From Triatoma infestans (Eukaryota; Arthropoda; Insecta; Hemiptera; Reduviidae), in contig JAAEAF010006143.1 of assembly GCA_011037195.1 (NCBI GenBank), positions 1 through 64,000 of the forward strand: a stretch of 64,000 bases of DNA. The letters run 5' to 3'. Position 1 is the first letter of the stretch. Every line of letters starts with the position of its first letter. The position numbers were made by a program, and so were the translations under genes. Below the pieces are notes generated by a model, which was not told where the DNA came from, did no database searches, and saw only the letters and a list, made by a program, of their open reading frames with translations. Positions 53,040 through 63,887 of the stretch are shown here, in pieces.

Positions 53040-53458
53040 GTGTCTTCATATCTCGTCTAATTAATCAATCCCAATTTCTCTCCTCATCAACTCCATTATA
53101 TACTTTTCACATTTTTAAATAGTATATAGTTCAGAGAATTTAATAATTAATTTTTTCTCTTTTTATTTTTATTTTATTTTATTAATTTCTTTTTCTATAT
53201 ATTGTTTTCTCTATCTTACTTATTTTTTATATCTCCATTTTCTTTGTTTTTAGTGCCAAAGTTTCGTAATTTATATTTTACTTATTACATTATTTGTAAA
53301 TCATTTAATTTTTTTGTTTCTATTAATTTTTCATTTTTTCTGCTACTTACATTTACAAATTACTTTGTTTCAATTATAAATAGTTATTTTATTCTTATGT
53401 ATATACTATTTAAGACAAACTCCGTCAGACGGCTTTAGCCATGCCTGTTGTACTTATT
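53040..53458. other. No recognised feature
   Basis: T-rich, AT-rich sequence. May include the rest of the LTR-like segment; nothing firm. Confidence 0.35.
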
Positions 53459-53579
53459 ACTTTCTCTTACTCCTAGTAAGAGGAAGTATTGTAATCGTGT
53501 CAAATTTTCGATATCGAGTTTCACCGGAATATATCCGTTTGAGGTCCCTGAGTCCAAAAAAGTGGTTTTTTAGCGAATG

Positions 53580-53631
<52 letters not shown>

Positions 53632-54456
53632 GAACAGCATAGCTCAAAAACGAAAAATCGTAGAAATTCAAACTTGATATTACGTTTAGGTATCCCATGG
53701 GATCTGACGGTGCGTTATGTGTCAATATTCCTCAACCGGAAGTGCCACTTTACTAGTTGTTTTTTTTACGTTTTTGCAATTTCTCAAAAATGGTCCGAAG
53801 ATTTTCTTTTCACTTGGTATACAACTACACATACAAAGAGCTACAACTTTTATTTGAAACATTTCTCCAGGAAAATTCATTAAGGGCACTCTGGGGGGAG
53901 GGGGTGGGGTTAGGTTTCATCTTAACTGCTGTTTCAGTATATTAGACAATTCTGTCATCTAAATAATGTTAATTAGAATTAAATATGTTGTTGAAATTCC
54001 GAGTTTGAAAAAAAAATAGATAACCGGAAGTGCGTTTTTACTGAAATATAATTTTCAGTTTTCTAGTATTTTCTCGAAAATGGCTCCAACGATTTTCTTT
54101 AAACCAGCGTTGTTAACTATACATATAAAGAGCTACAACTTTTATTTGAAACTTTTCCCCTGATAAATTCATTTAAGGGGACTTTTGGGGGAGGGGGGTT
54201 ATGTTTTTCTTTAAACTGCTATCACAGTTGATTATACAATTCTGTCATCCAAATTGAAATAACTACAAAAATTAATATATGACCCAAATTCCGAGTTTCA
54301 AGGAAATTAGTAAACCGGACAGTTTTATTGGACAGTGTTTTCACTTTTCGACGAATTTCATTAAATTTGGTACACTAACTATAAAATTTGTCAATTATAA
54401 TTTTGAGTACTGGAGTAAGAGAAAGTTGTGTGAGTGTTTCACACCAGATTTTTTTT
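53459..54456 (+). repeat. Rep-A, near full-length
   Basis: Starts TTACTTTCTCTTACTCCTAG TAAGAG (hairpin CTCTTACT-CCT-AGTAAGAG), then CGATATCGAG, CCTGAGTCCAAAAAAGTGG, a (GT)n run at 53583-53624, CCTCAACCGGAAGTGCC, two ~290-bp monomers (about 53790-54030 and 54060-54310), then GGAGTAAGAGAAAGTTGTGT, the hairpin GTGTGA-GTGTT-TCACAC and T run. ACTTTCTCTTACTCC and GGAGTAAGAGAAAGT form a 15-bp inverted pair close to the two ends. Confidence 0.85.
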
Positions 54457-55341
54457 ATATATCAATTTTAGTATTTATTTTCTTTTGTATAATAAAGAAC
54501 TATTTAATTCTAATCCATAACCTGCCCTAATACTGAGATCAGCCACCAGAGCGCTCTTCTTACACAAAGTATTTTAACCAAATAACACGAATTCACTTTA
54601 CTAGTTAATGATGGGAAAAACGATTCCGATTTAGGATTTATTGGTTTCTAATCAGCTCCAGAATCGGTACCTATTCCAAAAAAAAAAAAATCATTTAACG
54701 TCTCCTTGCGTTCGAATTTTTAACTTTTGGTTGCTAAAAATGAACTTTACACATTCGTTCAAATGTCGTTTAATTCATTAAATGTTTAAATTCATAATTT
54801 TAATTTCATCATTTTGTTGTAACATAATCGAATTTCTTGATCATTATAAAAATGGTAAACTAATATAATTAGGAATAATTTTTTTTTCTGTTTTCTTTTT
54901 TTTAATATACATACTTACGTAATATTATTATTAAATATTAAATGTGTTGTCAAAATTAGAATTTTGAAGAAAATCGATTGACTAGAAATGAGAAGGAGTC
55001 TTTTCAGTTTTTTACTTTTTATTAGAGAAAGACAACAGTATTTTTTACTTTCACGCAGTAATGCTAAGTGTCTATTAGAGACAAAATAGTCTCGAGACTA
55101 GTGTCACAAATGGATAAGGGCCTGAGAGCAGTCTCGGAGATAAGCCCGCGCAGTAACGGTCACAAGTGGACATATTCATTCCTGTTCTCCGTGGCTCAAT
55201 CTCCAACCTTCCGTCAGTGTTGGAAGATTTTTCTCAGCTCTCGGAGATTTGATTTTCATTCCTGTTTTTATATTTTTCATTTTTATTTCGAAATTCTATG
55301 TTTTTATTTCATTTTTATTTGTATTTTGGTTAATTCATTTT
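54457..55341. other. No recognised feature
   Basis: AT-rich, with a GC-richer patch at 55060-55260 containing TAGTCTCGAGACTA; no family recognised. Confidence 0.4.
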
Positions 55342-56310
55342 TACTTTCTCTTACTCCTAGTAAGAGGAAGTATTGTAATCCTGTCCAATTTTCGATATCG
55401 AGTTTTCACTGGAAATATCCGCTTTGAGGTCCCCTGAGCCCAAAAAAGTGGTTTTTAGCAAATGGTTTGTGTGTGTGTGTGTGTATCTGTGTGTGTACGT
55501 ATGTATGTGAACATCATAGCTCAAAAAGGAAAAACCGTAGAAAGTTGAAACTTGATATTCCGTTTAGGTATCACCATGGGATCTGACAGTACGTTATCTG
55601 TCAAAATTCCTTAACCGGAAGTACCACTTTACTAGTTGTTTATTTTACGTTTTTGCGATTTTCTCAAAAATGGCTCCGACGATTTTCTTTAAACTTAGTA
55701 TATCAACTACACATACAAAGAGCTACAACTTTTATTTGTAACATTTCTCCAGGAAAATTTATTTAAGGGCACTTCTGGAGGTGGTGTCGGGTTAGGTTTT
55801 CATCTGAAGTGTTATTTCAGTTTATTAGACAATTCTATCATCTAAATAATGTTAATTAGAATTAAATATCCGAGTTTGAAAAAAAAACGGATAACCGGAA
55901 GTGCGTATTTTAACACTTTATTAAATGATTTCTTCACTTCATCGCGATTTTCTCAAAAATGGCTCCGATGATTTTCTTGAAATGCAAAGATCTACATCTT
56001 TTATTTTCAAAACATTTCTCTGGGAACATTCATTTAAGCGCACTTTTAGGGGAGGGGTGGGGTTTTTCTCTAAAGTGCTATTATAGCTGATTATACAATT
56101 CTATCATCCAAACAAAATTAATTAGAAATAAATAGATGGCCAAAATTCCGAGTTTTAAGAAAATTAGTGAACCGGAAGTGCGCTTTTACTGGACAGTTTT
56201 TTCAATTTTCGGCTTATTTCGTTAAATTTGGTACACAAACTATTACAACATTTGTCACTTATAATTTTGAGAACTGGAGTAAGAGAAAGTTGTGTGAGTG
56301 TTTCAAGCCT
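55342..56310 (+). repeat. Rep-A, truncated at the distal end
   Basis: Same order as 53459-54456 with two monomers (55660-55910, 55940-56190). It ends at GTAAGAGAAAGTTGTGTGAG TGTTT, where Tc1 sequence begins, so the terminal hairpin is cut. Confidence 0.83.
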
Positions 56311-56830
56311 GGCTATCAGCAAGGTGGTTGGTGGTTCATCACTCTTCTGAGGAAGAATAATAATGGGACGCCGCACACCACTAGTCCATATCCAGGGCAA
56401 TATGACGTCACAAAAATATGAGAACATCCTTGAACCCATTCATTGTTCGTGGATTTAGGGCTAACATTGGAGAGCAGATTTCACTTTAATGGACGACAAT
56501 GCTCATGCCCACCCGTGCACAGTCTGTGAATAGGTTTTTTGGCAAGCCATGGTATTCAAAGGATGATCTAGCCACCACCATCGTCTCCTGATTTGAATTG
56601 CGTGGAACATGTATGGGGATTACTGGAAAACAGGAATTTCCAACCGTCCCCAATCACCACGAGCTCTGCAAGACCACCTTATCCCTGCTGCCATAGAGGA
56701 ATGGGATAATCTTCCGCAAGAGTACTGGATACCCTCTTATTGAGCATGCCACACCGCCCCTCCAAGCCTGTGGCAGCGGTCATGGAGGCCACACATATTA
56801 CTGATTACAAAGAAAATCGACTGTTTTTGG
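56311..56830 (+). pseudogene. Tc1-like transposase relic
   Basis: Shifting frames give TFMDDNAHAHP-like sequence (second catalytic D), WSPDLNCVEHVWGLLE-like sequence with the E of the D,D34E triad (PSSPDLNCVEHVWGLLENR near 56585-56640), and ALQDHLIPAAIEEWDNLPQE near 56670-56720. Only the C-terminal half is present, with several stops. No terminal repeat seen. Confidence 0.8.
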
Positions 56831-57671
56831 TTTAAGGAATTACGTGAGTTTATGTTTACATTTCTGTATGACGAAATTTTCTTCTTCTTTTTTCACGGTG
56901 GCTCATGCGCTATCTCTGTAAGATAAAGTGTTTTCTTTGTTTGTTTGTTTGTACTGTACACTATTATAAGATAAACAACCGTTGGATTATATTTGGGTCA
57001 GAAATATAAAATCTTGAAATATGTAAAACTTTTTTTGACCAGTTTATTATAATTTTTTTTAATTACATTTTCTTCCTTCCATATAATATTTAAACCATTA
57101 AAAAATGTAATAAAAATTGCAAATTTGACTAAGATTAACCTGATAAATTAACCTATATACTCAGCCTATATACGCTAAATAAATTTCAATAAGCCAAAGC
57201 CCGTGTTTGTACCCCTCATCAGATTTTTTTTTTTTTTATTCCATTCTACCACAAATAGTACCTTAATCCCAGTTGTTATGAATTAAAATGTAAATTAAGT
57301 TTCAACACAATTCCTTTCGTCGTTTTCTGTTTTTTTTACGCTGCCTTTTAATTTTTATATTATTTTTTATTTTTATTTTATCATGTTAGTTTGTTAGTAA
57401 AAAAGAAAAAAAAAGAAAAAATATTTGTAATCTTATAAGCCCATTGGATCGTGTAAAATGTTTTCCTAAATGTTTGGCCCAAGTCCAATAGTGGTACAGT
57501 TTTATGTAGCAGCTTAAACTCTCGTTTACACGATAAGAATAGTGGGGGGAAATGCAGGTTTTTTTTTTGCGCTTCACAGAGATTGGTGGCTCTGCTTATT
57601 TACATAGGCTTAGCTAGGATGTCAAGTTAGGACTGTTATCTTCCCTCCCCCCCCACCTAAACCTAGGAAAA
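56831..57671. other. No recognised feature
   Basis: AT-rich with T runs and a GTTT microsatellite near 56935-56952; nothing recognised. Confidence 0.4.
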
Positions 57672-58617
57672 TAATAAAAAAATCTGGTGTGAAACACTCA
57701 CACAACTTTCTCATACGCCAGTTCTAAAAATTATTTTGGTTTGTTTACCAAATATAATGAAATTCGTCGAAAACTTTCCAGTAAGTCTTCTTTAGCGCCA
57801 CTTCCGGCTTACTAAATTTTTTTAAAACTTTAGGAATTTTGGGACATCTATTTATTTCTAATTAATTTTGTTTGTATGATAGAATTGTATAATCAACTAT
57901 GATACCATACTTTAAAGTCTAGCTGTGACCCAAACCTCTCCCCTAAAAGTGCCCTTAAATGAATTTTCCCAGAAAAATGATTTTAAATAAATGATGCAGA
58001 TCGTTGCATGTTTAGTTTATATAAGAAATTTCAAGAAAATCGTCCGAGCTATTTTTGAGAAAATCGCGAAAAAGTGAAAAAAAAAAAAAAAAATCATTTA
58101 TGAAAGTGTTAAAAAAAACAAACGCACTCCGGTTATCCGATTTTTTTTTCAAACTCCGAATTTCAACAACATATTAAATTCTAATTAACATTATTTAGAT
58201 GATAGAATTGTCTTATAAACTGAAATAGCACTTTAGATGAAAACTAACCCCACCCCACCCCCCAGGAGTGTATGTGTAGTTGATATACCAAGTTTAAAAA
58301 AAAGCGTCGGAGCGATTTTTGAGAGAATTGCAAAAAAGTAAAAAAAAAAAAGTGGTACTTCCGGTTGAGGAATTTTGACAGATAACCTACCATCAAATTC
58401 CATGGTGATACCTAAACGTAATATTAAGTTTCAACTTTCTAAGGTTTTTTTTTGTTTTTGAGCTATGCTGTTCACAAACACACACCAGACACAGACCATT
58501 TGCTAAAAAACTTTTTTTGACTCAAGGGACCTCAAAACGGATATTTCCGGTGAAAACTCGATATCGAAAATTTGACACGATTACAATATTCCTCTTACTA
58601 GGAGTAAGAGAAAGTAA
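57672..58617 (-). repeat. Rep-A, near full-length, minus
   Basis: Plus-strand view: AAATCTGGTGTGAAACACTC, CACAACTTTCTCATACGCCA, two monomers, AAGTGGTACTTCCGGTTGAG, CAAACACACACCAGACACAG, GAAAACTCGATATCGAAAAT and the end CTCTTACTAGGAGTAAGAGA AAGTAA. Read in this orientation it starts TC and ends in a stem-loop, as Helitron-like elements do. Confidence 0.83.
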
Positions 58618-58811
58618 ACAATATTTAACAGAAATTAAGAATGACCAATTCCTACCTCGTTATGTTTAGCCAATACTTTTTTGAGCCATAGACTTACATA
58701 ATGATTATATAAGTCATTATTGTATTTCCGATGAAAGGTCAATCTAGTAAATTTGATGCAATCACAATACTTCCTGTTATGCTAGTAATAAAATATTATG
58801 TGGTGGTTGGT

Positions 58812-58874
58812 TGCGCAGAGCTGGAAAGCATCAGAGACATTTTCCGTGATAGTCTGCTTCTTTTTGAAGTCATC
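58812..58874 (-). repeat. Family F fragment F5, begins at predicted cleavage site
   Basis: Minus strand begins GATGACTTCAAAAAGAAGCA, i.e. at the base after the predicted hammerhead cleavage (GGTC|GATGAC), continues ACGGAAAATGTCTCTGATGC and ends CGCAACCAACCACCACA. Everything upstream of the cleavage position is absent. Confidence 0.65.
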
Positions 58875-58899
58875 TTTGGTAAGTAAGTCTCTTCCAAAA

Positions 58900-60190
58900 T
58901 AAAATAAAAGCCTTGATCTATCTAACTTACCTCTATAACGCTGTGCTTCGAACAGCATACTTCCCTTTGTTATGGAAATTTTATACTATTAAAATGATCC
59001 CTAAACCCAACAAACCTTCCACTAATCCTTTATCCTATCGACCAATTTGTTTACTTCCTATACTTGCAAAATACTAGAAAAACTGCTCTTAAAGCGACTT
59101 TATCCTGTTATTGATACCCAAAAAACTCATTCCGAATCATCAAATTGGTTTCCGTTCCCATCATTCTACAACCCAATAAGGACTTCGCGTTGTGAATGCC
59201 ATAGCTTCTTATCTTGAGCCAAAGTAGTACTGCCCGAGTGTCTTTCTTGACATTGCTCAAGCATTTGATAGGGTATGGCATGAGGGCTTACTGTTTAAAC
59301 TTAAGAGATTTCTCCCACATACCTACTTCAGACATCCCTGAACACCCAAATACCGTAATATATACCTTCGCAGATGATACCGCAATTCTTTTCCCAAACC
59401 TTGAACTCTTGAATGGCTATCGCTCTCTACCAGAACATATTCTTCAACTGGTATCTTGACTCTTAAAATGGAAAATAAAAGTGAACCCACAAAAAAGTAA
59501 ATACATCGTAGAAAAATCCTCCCACCTATCCGCATTAACCATTAACCATACTCTAATCTCTCCCGTAAATAGCGTACGTTACCTGGTTTCCAGCTAACAG
59601 ACAAAAGACTGACTTGAAATCCCCACACTAGACTCAAACTACTTGAACTAAATAGACGGTTCAGACAACTCTCAAGACTACTAGACAGACGATCCAAACT
59701 CACATTACAAAATAAAAGACTTCTCTACTACTACTACTACTACTACTACTACTGAGACCTATATGGTCATATGGCTTAGAAATATGGGGAACAATAAAGC
59801 GTTCCAATTCCCGCCGTATCCAGTCATTTCAATCAAAAATCCTTTGAAAAATTGTCAGTGCACCCTAGTATGTTGCTAACCTCACTATCCATACTGATCT
59901 AAACATTCCTTTCGTTAACCATCTGGCCAAAACTCGTTTCCTTAAATTCCATTCATCCATAACTGCTCATCCAGCTTTCTTCAAACACTATTCCCGGCAA
60001 TCCACGCAGCCGGCTGAAGAGAAGATCCCGTGACCACCTTGTAGAATAACTCAAGATAGTGGAATGCCATCGCTGGATGTCTTCTCCAATGCACACTTCT
60101 GTTATTCAAGAAGTTGCCATTTAACACATTTACTTGTTGCAGTGTATTTTTGCACTTGTAAATATCAATAAAAAGATAAATAAAAATTAA
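58900..60190 (+). pseudogene. Jockey-like reverse transcriptase relic
   Basis: LRTAYFPLLWKFYTIKMIPK, PNKPSTNPLSYRPICLLPIL, QIGFRSHHSTTQ, then motif A (VFLDIAQAFDRVWHEGLLFK near 59235-59300), a deletion that removes motif B, motif C (IYTFADDTAILF, catalytic DD intact, near 59358-59395), VNPQKSKYIV, a thumb, a (CTA)n microsatellite at 59725-59753 and a decayed C-terminus. Stops throughout. A TAAATAAAAATT-type tail ends it near 60190. Confidence 0.88.
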
Positions 60191-60289
60191 AAGTCTCTTC
60201 CATATTTTATATAAATATTTCCGATAGGATAGCTGATGTGTGGTTCCCCATCCCAGGCCATCAGTGGCTAGTAAAACTTGTTATTAAAT

Positions 60290-60832
60290 CTAAAGTAGTT
60301 CTGTGTCGTTGTGTTTGTACTAAGTTCGAATGGATTGCGTGAATTCTTCTTGTTTCGACTTCTGTTTCATTATGTCCAGTGCAATATCTGTGACAGGAAT
60401 GGAGATGTATAGGTTGGTAATGTCGAGGGATAACAAACGGAGAAGTAAGTGTGGGTCTTATATTCTCTGTTAGTTGTGTATTAGGTGTTGTGAGTTTCTT
60501 AAAGTGAAAGTGTCATTCAGTTTAACTTTGCTTTTATTATTTTAGCCAAATGTTGTGTCAGTTTGTATGCTGGTGCTGTCATGTAGTTTATGACGGGTCT
60601 AATAGGGATATTGGGTTTGTGTATTTTTGGAAGTGCTTTTAGAAAGGGTGCATTTTTTTTATAGCGGTTTTTATATGTTGTTGGAAGTTTTTTGTTCGAT
60701 CTTTTTGGAGTTATGTGTATGTGTTATTGTTAATAAATTCTAGTGTTTTGTTTATGTCGTCATTGTGTCGTCATTATTACTGTACTGTTTCCTTTATCGG
60801 CTTTTGTGACTATGAGGTTATTGTCTTTAATA
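60290..60832 (-). pseudogene. Penelope-like element reverse transcriptase, N-terminal half
   Basis: Minus strand from 60832: IKDNNLIVTKADKGNSTVIM, then APFLKALPKIHKPNIPIRPV, INYMTAPAYKLTQHLAKII near 60540-60650, and LLSLDITNLYISIPVTDIAL near 60385-60430 (motif A, D.TNLYTNIP in PLEs). These are diagnostic PLE RT blocks and differ from all non-LTR RTs. Frame breaks near 60765 and 60520. It abuts family G/H repeat sequence at 60836-60972 on its 5' side. Confidence 0.87.
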
Positions 60833-60835
60833 GAC

Positions 60836-60972
60836 ATGCTACGACGGATAAAGTACCATATCTATGATTATCTGACGTAGCATGGTTCAATGTTTTGGCT
60901 CTGACTGGTTTTGGGTTTACATCCATACATCAGAGTAAAGTTTACAATCAATTAGTGTAGAGAGATGACCTC
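60836..60972 (-). repeat. PLE-associated terminal repeat, family G end plus family H1
   Basis: Starts with a G-type end (CATGCTACGACGGATAAAGT) and continues with the H unit in minus orientation: on the minus strand TTACTCTGATGTATGGATGT, AACCCAAAACCAGTCAGAGC. That is a degenerate version of the CTGANGA-hairpin-GAAACC-GGTC block (CTGATGT, CAAAACCAGTC). Split from 62075-62184 by the RTE-like insertion. Confidence 0.6.
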
Positions 60973-62074
60973 TCTTTATAGATTTTGAAGCAGCCTACGA
61001 TAGTGTTCTCAGACCAGCATTATATGATAGCTTAATTGAGACGGGTGTGCCCCTTAAACTTATACGACTCATAAAGATGACTTTGCAGGATGTGCAATGT
61101 GTGGTGCGTGCACAGGGTCAGCTCTCTGAGCAGTTTCATACTGAAAGAGGAGTCCGACAAGGCGACGGTCTAGCATGTCTCCTATTCAATCTTGCTCTGG
61201 ACGGAGCAGTGCGCAGAGCAAAAATCCAGCTTGAAGGCACTGCTTTCAATAAAAGCGTCCAACTACTTGCGTACGCAGATGATATAGATCTGATAGGTAG
61301 ATCTCTCAGTGCGGTCAAAAAAGCATTCATAAGTCTGGAGAAAGCTGCTCGTGATATAGGACTGAGAGTAAACGAAAGAAAGACAAAATGTATGTGCACT
61401 GAGACTGAGCTAGTCAATCAAATTACAGTAGCAGGACATACTTTTGAGGGAGTTTAACTTTGTGTACCTTGGAAGTCAGGTAGACCGCAACAATAACATA
61501 CAGTCCGAAATAAGAAGAAGAATTGTTGCGGCTAATAGGTGTTTTTTTGGGGTATACAAATATATGAGTAGTATGCTCGTCTCACCATATCCAAGATAAG
61601 GATATACAAGACACTTATCCGCCCTGTGCTGACCTATGCCTCGGAATGCTGGACACTTGCCAAAAGTGATGAGCAAAGCTTACTAAGGTTTGAGAGAAAG
61701 ATTCTCAGAAAGATCTTCGGGCCTGTACAAGAGGGAGAATCCTGGAGATTGCGGACAAATCGGGAGCTAAGCCTGCTGTACAATGAGATAAACTTAGTCC
61801 GATTTATTAAGATTAGCAGGCTTAGATGGGCTGGCCATGTCGTCAGAATGGGAGAAGGCGAAATTCCTAAAAAAGTGCTTGAGGCACCGGTGTATGATAA
61901 GAGAAGAGTAGGCAGGCCTAAAATGAGATGGGTGGATGGTGTGGCTGAGGATGCGAGGTCCCTGTTGGGAGTGAGAAATTGGAAATCGGCAGCGCAAAAT
62001 AGAGAGGACTGGCGCACAATGTTGAAGGAGGCCGAAACCCACATTGGGTTGTAGCGCCAACAAAGAAGAAGAAG
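60973..62074 (+). pseudogene. RTE/R4-like LINE insertion with 52-bp flanking duplication
   Basis: Starts inside motif A (FIDFEAAYDSVLRPALYDSL), then motif B (ERGVRQGDGLACLLFNLALD), motif C (LLAYADDIDLIGRSLSAVKK, catalytic DD intact), INERKTKCM-like sequence and, after a frameshift near 61450, NFVYLGSQVDRNNNIQSEIR. A second break near 61600 is followed by the 142-codon C-terminus (RPVLTYASECWTLAKSDEQS, LRWAGHVVRMGEGEIPKKVL, KRRVGRPKMRWVDGVAEDAR). Ends with a stop and a (GAA)n tail. Only two or three lesions, so fairly young. Confidence 0.88.
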
Positions 62075-62184
62075 ATCCATACGTCAGAGTAAAGTTTACA
62101 ATCAATTAGTGTAGAGAGATGACCTCAAATGTAGGTTTATATCACTTTTATGATGGGTGATTGTATATGGGGAGGCTATAATTA
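62075..62184 (-). repeat. Family H repeat, continuation (H2)
   Basis: The first 52 bp duplicate 60921-60972 with one mismatch; then AAATGTAGGTTTATATCACT TTTATGATGGGTGATTGTAT and GGGGAGGCTATA, matching 62990-63045. Confidence 0.65.
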
Positions 62185-62226
62185 GATGATCATAAAAAGA
62201 AGCAGCCTATCACGGAAAATGTCTCT
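62185..62226 (+). repeat. Family F fragment F6, begins at predicted cleavage site
   Basis: GATGATCATAAAAAGAAGCA GCCTATCACGGAAAATGTCTCT. The homology to family F starts at the GATGA just after the predicted cleavage position, as in F5. Confidence 0.55.
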
Positions 62227-62489
62227 AATAAACATTAATAAATTATATCTTCGGTTTGGTATAACTAGAGCAATTTTTGACTGAAGGCTCATCTAATTTT
62301 ATTTTTCTTTCTTACGCTTAATGAAATCAATTAGCACCTGCTATTTATCTGAATTTATAATCCCATTATATCTTTTGAGATCAAATCTTCCATGTTATAT
62401 ACAATAATTGCATGCCTTTTTTTTTTTAGATCAGTGCTTCCATCCTGGCCTACCCTTTTCAGATACAATTTTTTTTTTTTTAATATATG

Positions 62490-62640
62490 GTCGTGTCCTC
62501 CTCAATGCTGGATAACATCTGGTATTTTATCCGTCGTAGAATGCATATTCCATTTATTCCTGACCGGTTTCGGATTTTCATCTCCAAAGTTAGTGCAGAT
62601 TCACCAAGTTCACAACTGAACACGAAAAATAATAAAAATT
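62490..62640 (-). repeat. Family G repeat G3
   Basis: CTCAATGCTGGATAACATCT GGTATTTTATCCGTCGTAGA, then CTGACCGGTTTCGGATTTTC ATC. Minus-strand GAAACCGGTCAGG and helix II ATCC side intact, but the CTGACGA core is replaced by CTAACTT. Confidence 0.65.
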
Positions 62641-62642
62641 AA

Positions 62643-62882
62643 ACAAAAACAAAATCTGGTATTTTATCCGTCGTAGCGTGCATATTCATCCTTGGTCACC
62701 TTATAACCTTCCGCACATATATATACAACCAACCAACCCACAAGGGTGTGAGTGTAACATGAAACATTACGTTGAACACGAACTTGGTGAATATGCTATG
62801 ACGATGGATGAAAATCCAAAACCGGTTAGGAATAAATGGAATATGCATGCTACGATGGATAAAATACTACATCTATTTCACT
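62643..62882 (+). repeat. Family G repeat G4, foldback
   Basis: An inverted G end at 62655-62690 faces the plus-oriented unit: CAACCAACCCACAAGGGTGT GAGTGTAAC, GAACTTGGTGAATATG, CTATGACGATGGATGAAAAT CCAAAACCGGTTAGG and ATGCATGCTACGATGGATAA. The core is ATGACGA with C3 changed and GAAA changed to AAAA, so decayed. Confidence 0.62.
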
Positions 62883-62883
62883 T

Positions 62884-63375
62884 GTTTATTTTTTCGTAGC
62901 ATGGTTCAATGTTTTGACTCTGACTGGTTTCAGATTTTCATCTATATGTCAGAGTAAAGTTTACAATCAATTCGTGTAGAGAAATGACTTCAGCTGTAGG
63001 TTTATATCACTTTTATGGGTGACTGTATGTGGGGGGGGTTATATGGTTACAGCAGTAAGCGTATCACGTGTATTACAGCAGAAAAAATAAGAACGTACAC
63101 ATTATGGTTAAAATTTAACTATTAAGTATATAATAAATAATGTTTATTGAAAGGCAATTAAAATTTAAATATTTTCGTAAAGGTTACAATGTCTGTGTTT
63201 AGTCATGGTACTTTAATGCGGGGGGGGAGAGGAGAATGATAGGAAATTTGAAAGTATTTTATACAAATAAGAATATATAAAGTTTAATGAAGAGGAAATA
63301 TGTATATTTATACAGTTAACGCTAGGTAAGATAATAAATAAACATTGAAAAGCATTAATGTAAACAAATATCCAA
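62884..63375 (-). repeat. Family H repeat H3, ~490 bp
   Basis: TTTTGACTCTGACTGGTTTC AGATTTTCATC, CAGAGTAAAGTTTACAATCA, TGTATGTGGGGGGGG, then an AT-rich body with ACAAATAAGAATATATAAAG TTTAATGAAG. The body order parallels 63395-63887, so H3 and G5 are diverged copies of one unit arranged in tandem. Confidence 0.6.
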
Positions 63376-63394
63376 GATTGATTATGTGAATAGG

Positions 63395-63887
63395 TCCTCA
63401 ATGCTGGATAACATCTGGTATTTTATCCGACTTGGCATGAATATTTATGGTTTTCCTGATCCGGTTTCCGATTTTCATCCATCGCCAAGAATAAACCACC
63501 AAGTTCGTGTAGAGAATTCACCTCAACATAATGTTTCTATTACACTCACAATTTTCGTTGTGTATTTTGTGTAGAGGTTATAAGGTTATGTTACTATGGG
63601 TGTGTGTTTAATGGCAAAATGGAATTATTATAAATTATGATTATGCATTAGAAAATAGTGTATAATAAATAGCAAGTTTTGAAGAATATTTTCTGACTAA
63701 ATTTTAATAGTGTTGTTAAGTATGCTCAGTGTTAATTTTTATTAGGGGGGGCGATAAGTTATTACAGGAGTAAACTGTACTAATAAGAATAGATAAAGTT
63801 TGAAGAAAGGCAATGCAAAGTTTATGGATAGTCAAACGCTTGTACAAGTAGTAAATAAATGTGAAATACAAGAAGTTTAATAGAAGA
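63395..63887 (-). repeat. Family G repeat G5 upstream of a PLE
   Basis: CTCAATGCTGGATAACATCT GGTATTTTATCC, GATCCGGTTTCCGATTTTCA TCCATCGCC (motif decayed), ATGGAATTATTATAAATTAT as in G2, then ACTAATAAGAATAGATAAAG TTTGAAGAAAGG as in H3. Runs directly into the PLE frame at 63888. Confidence 0.62.

Noticed and set aside
53497..53883. 128-codon open frame with a CVCVCVC run
   Set aside because: It is the translation of the GT microsatellite and flanking Rep-A sequence; the same pseudo-protein arises in other Rep-A copies.
61136..61417. 93-codon minus-strand open frame
   Set aside because: Antisense shadow of the RT with motif YADD on the plus strand.
60973..62074. RT of this insertion as the PLE polymerase of the flanking repeats
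   Set aside because: Its motifs (FIDFEAAYDS, RQGDGLACLLFN, LLAYADDIDLIGR) and GAA tail are those of non-LTR RTE/R4-like elements; the real PLE RT is the neighbour at 60290-60832.
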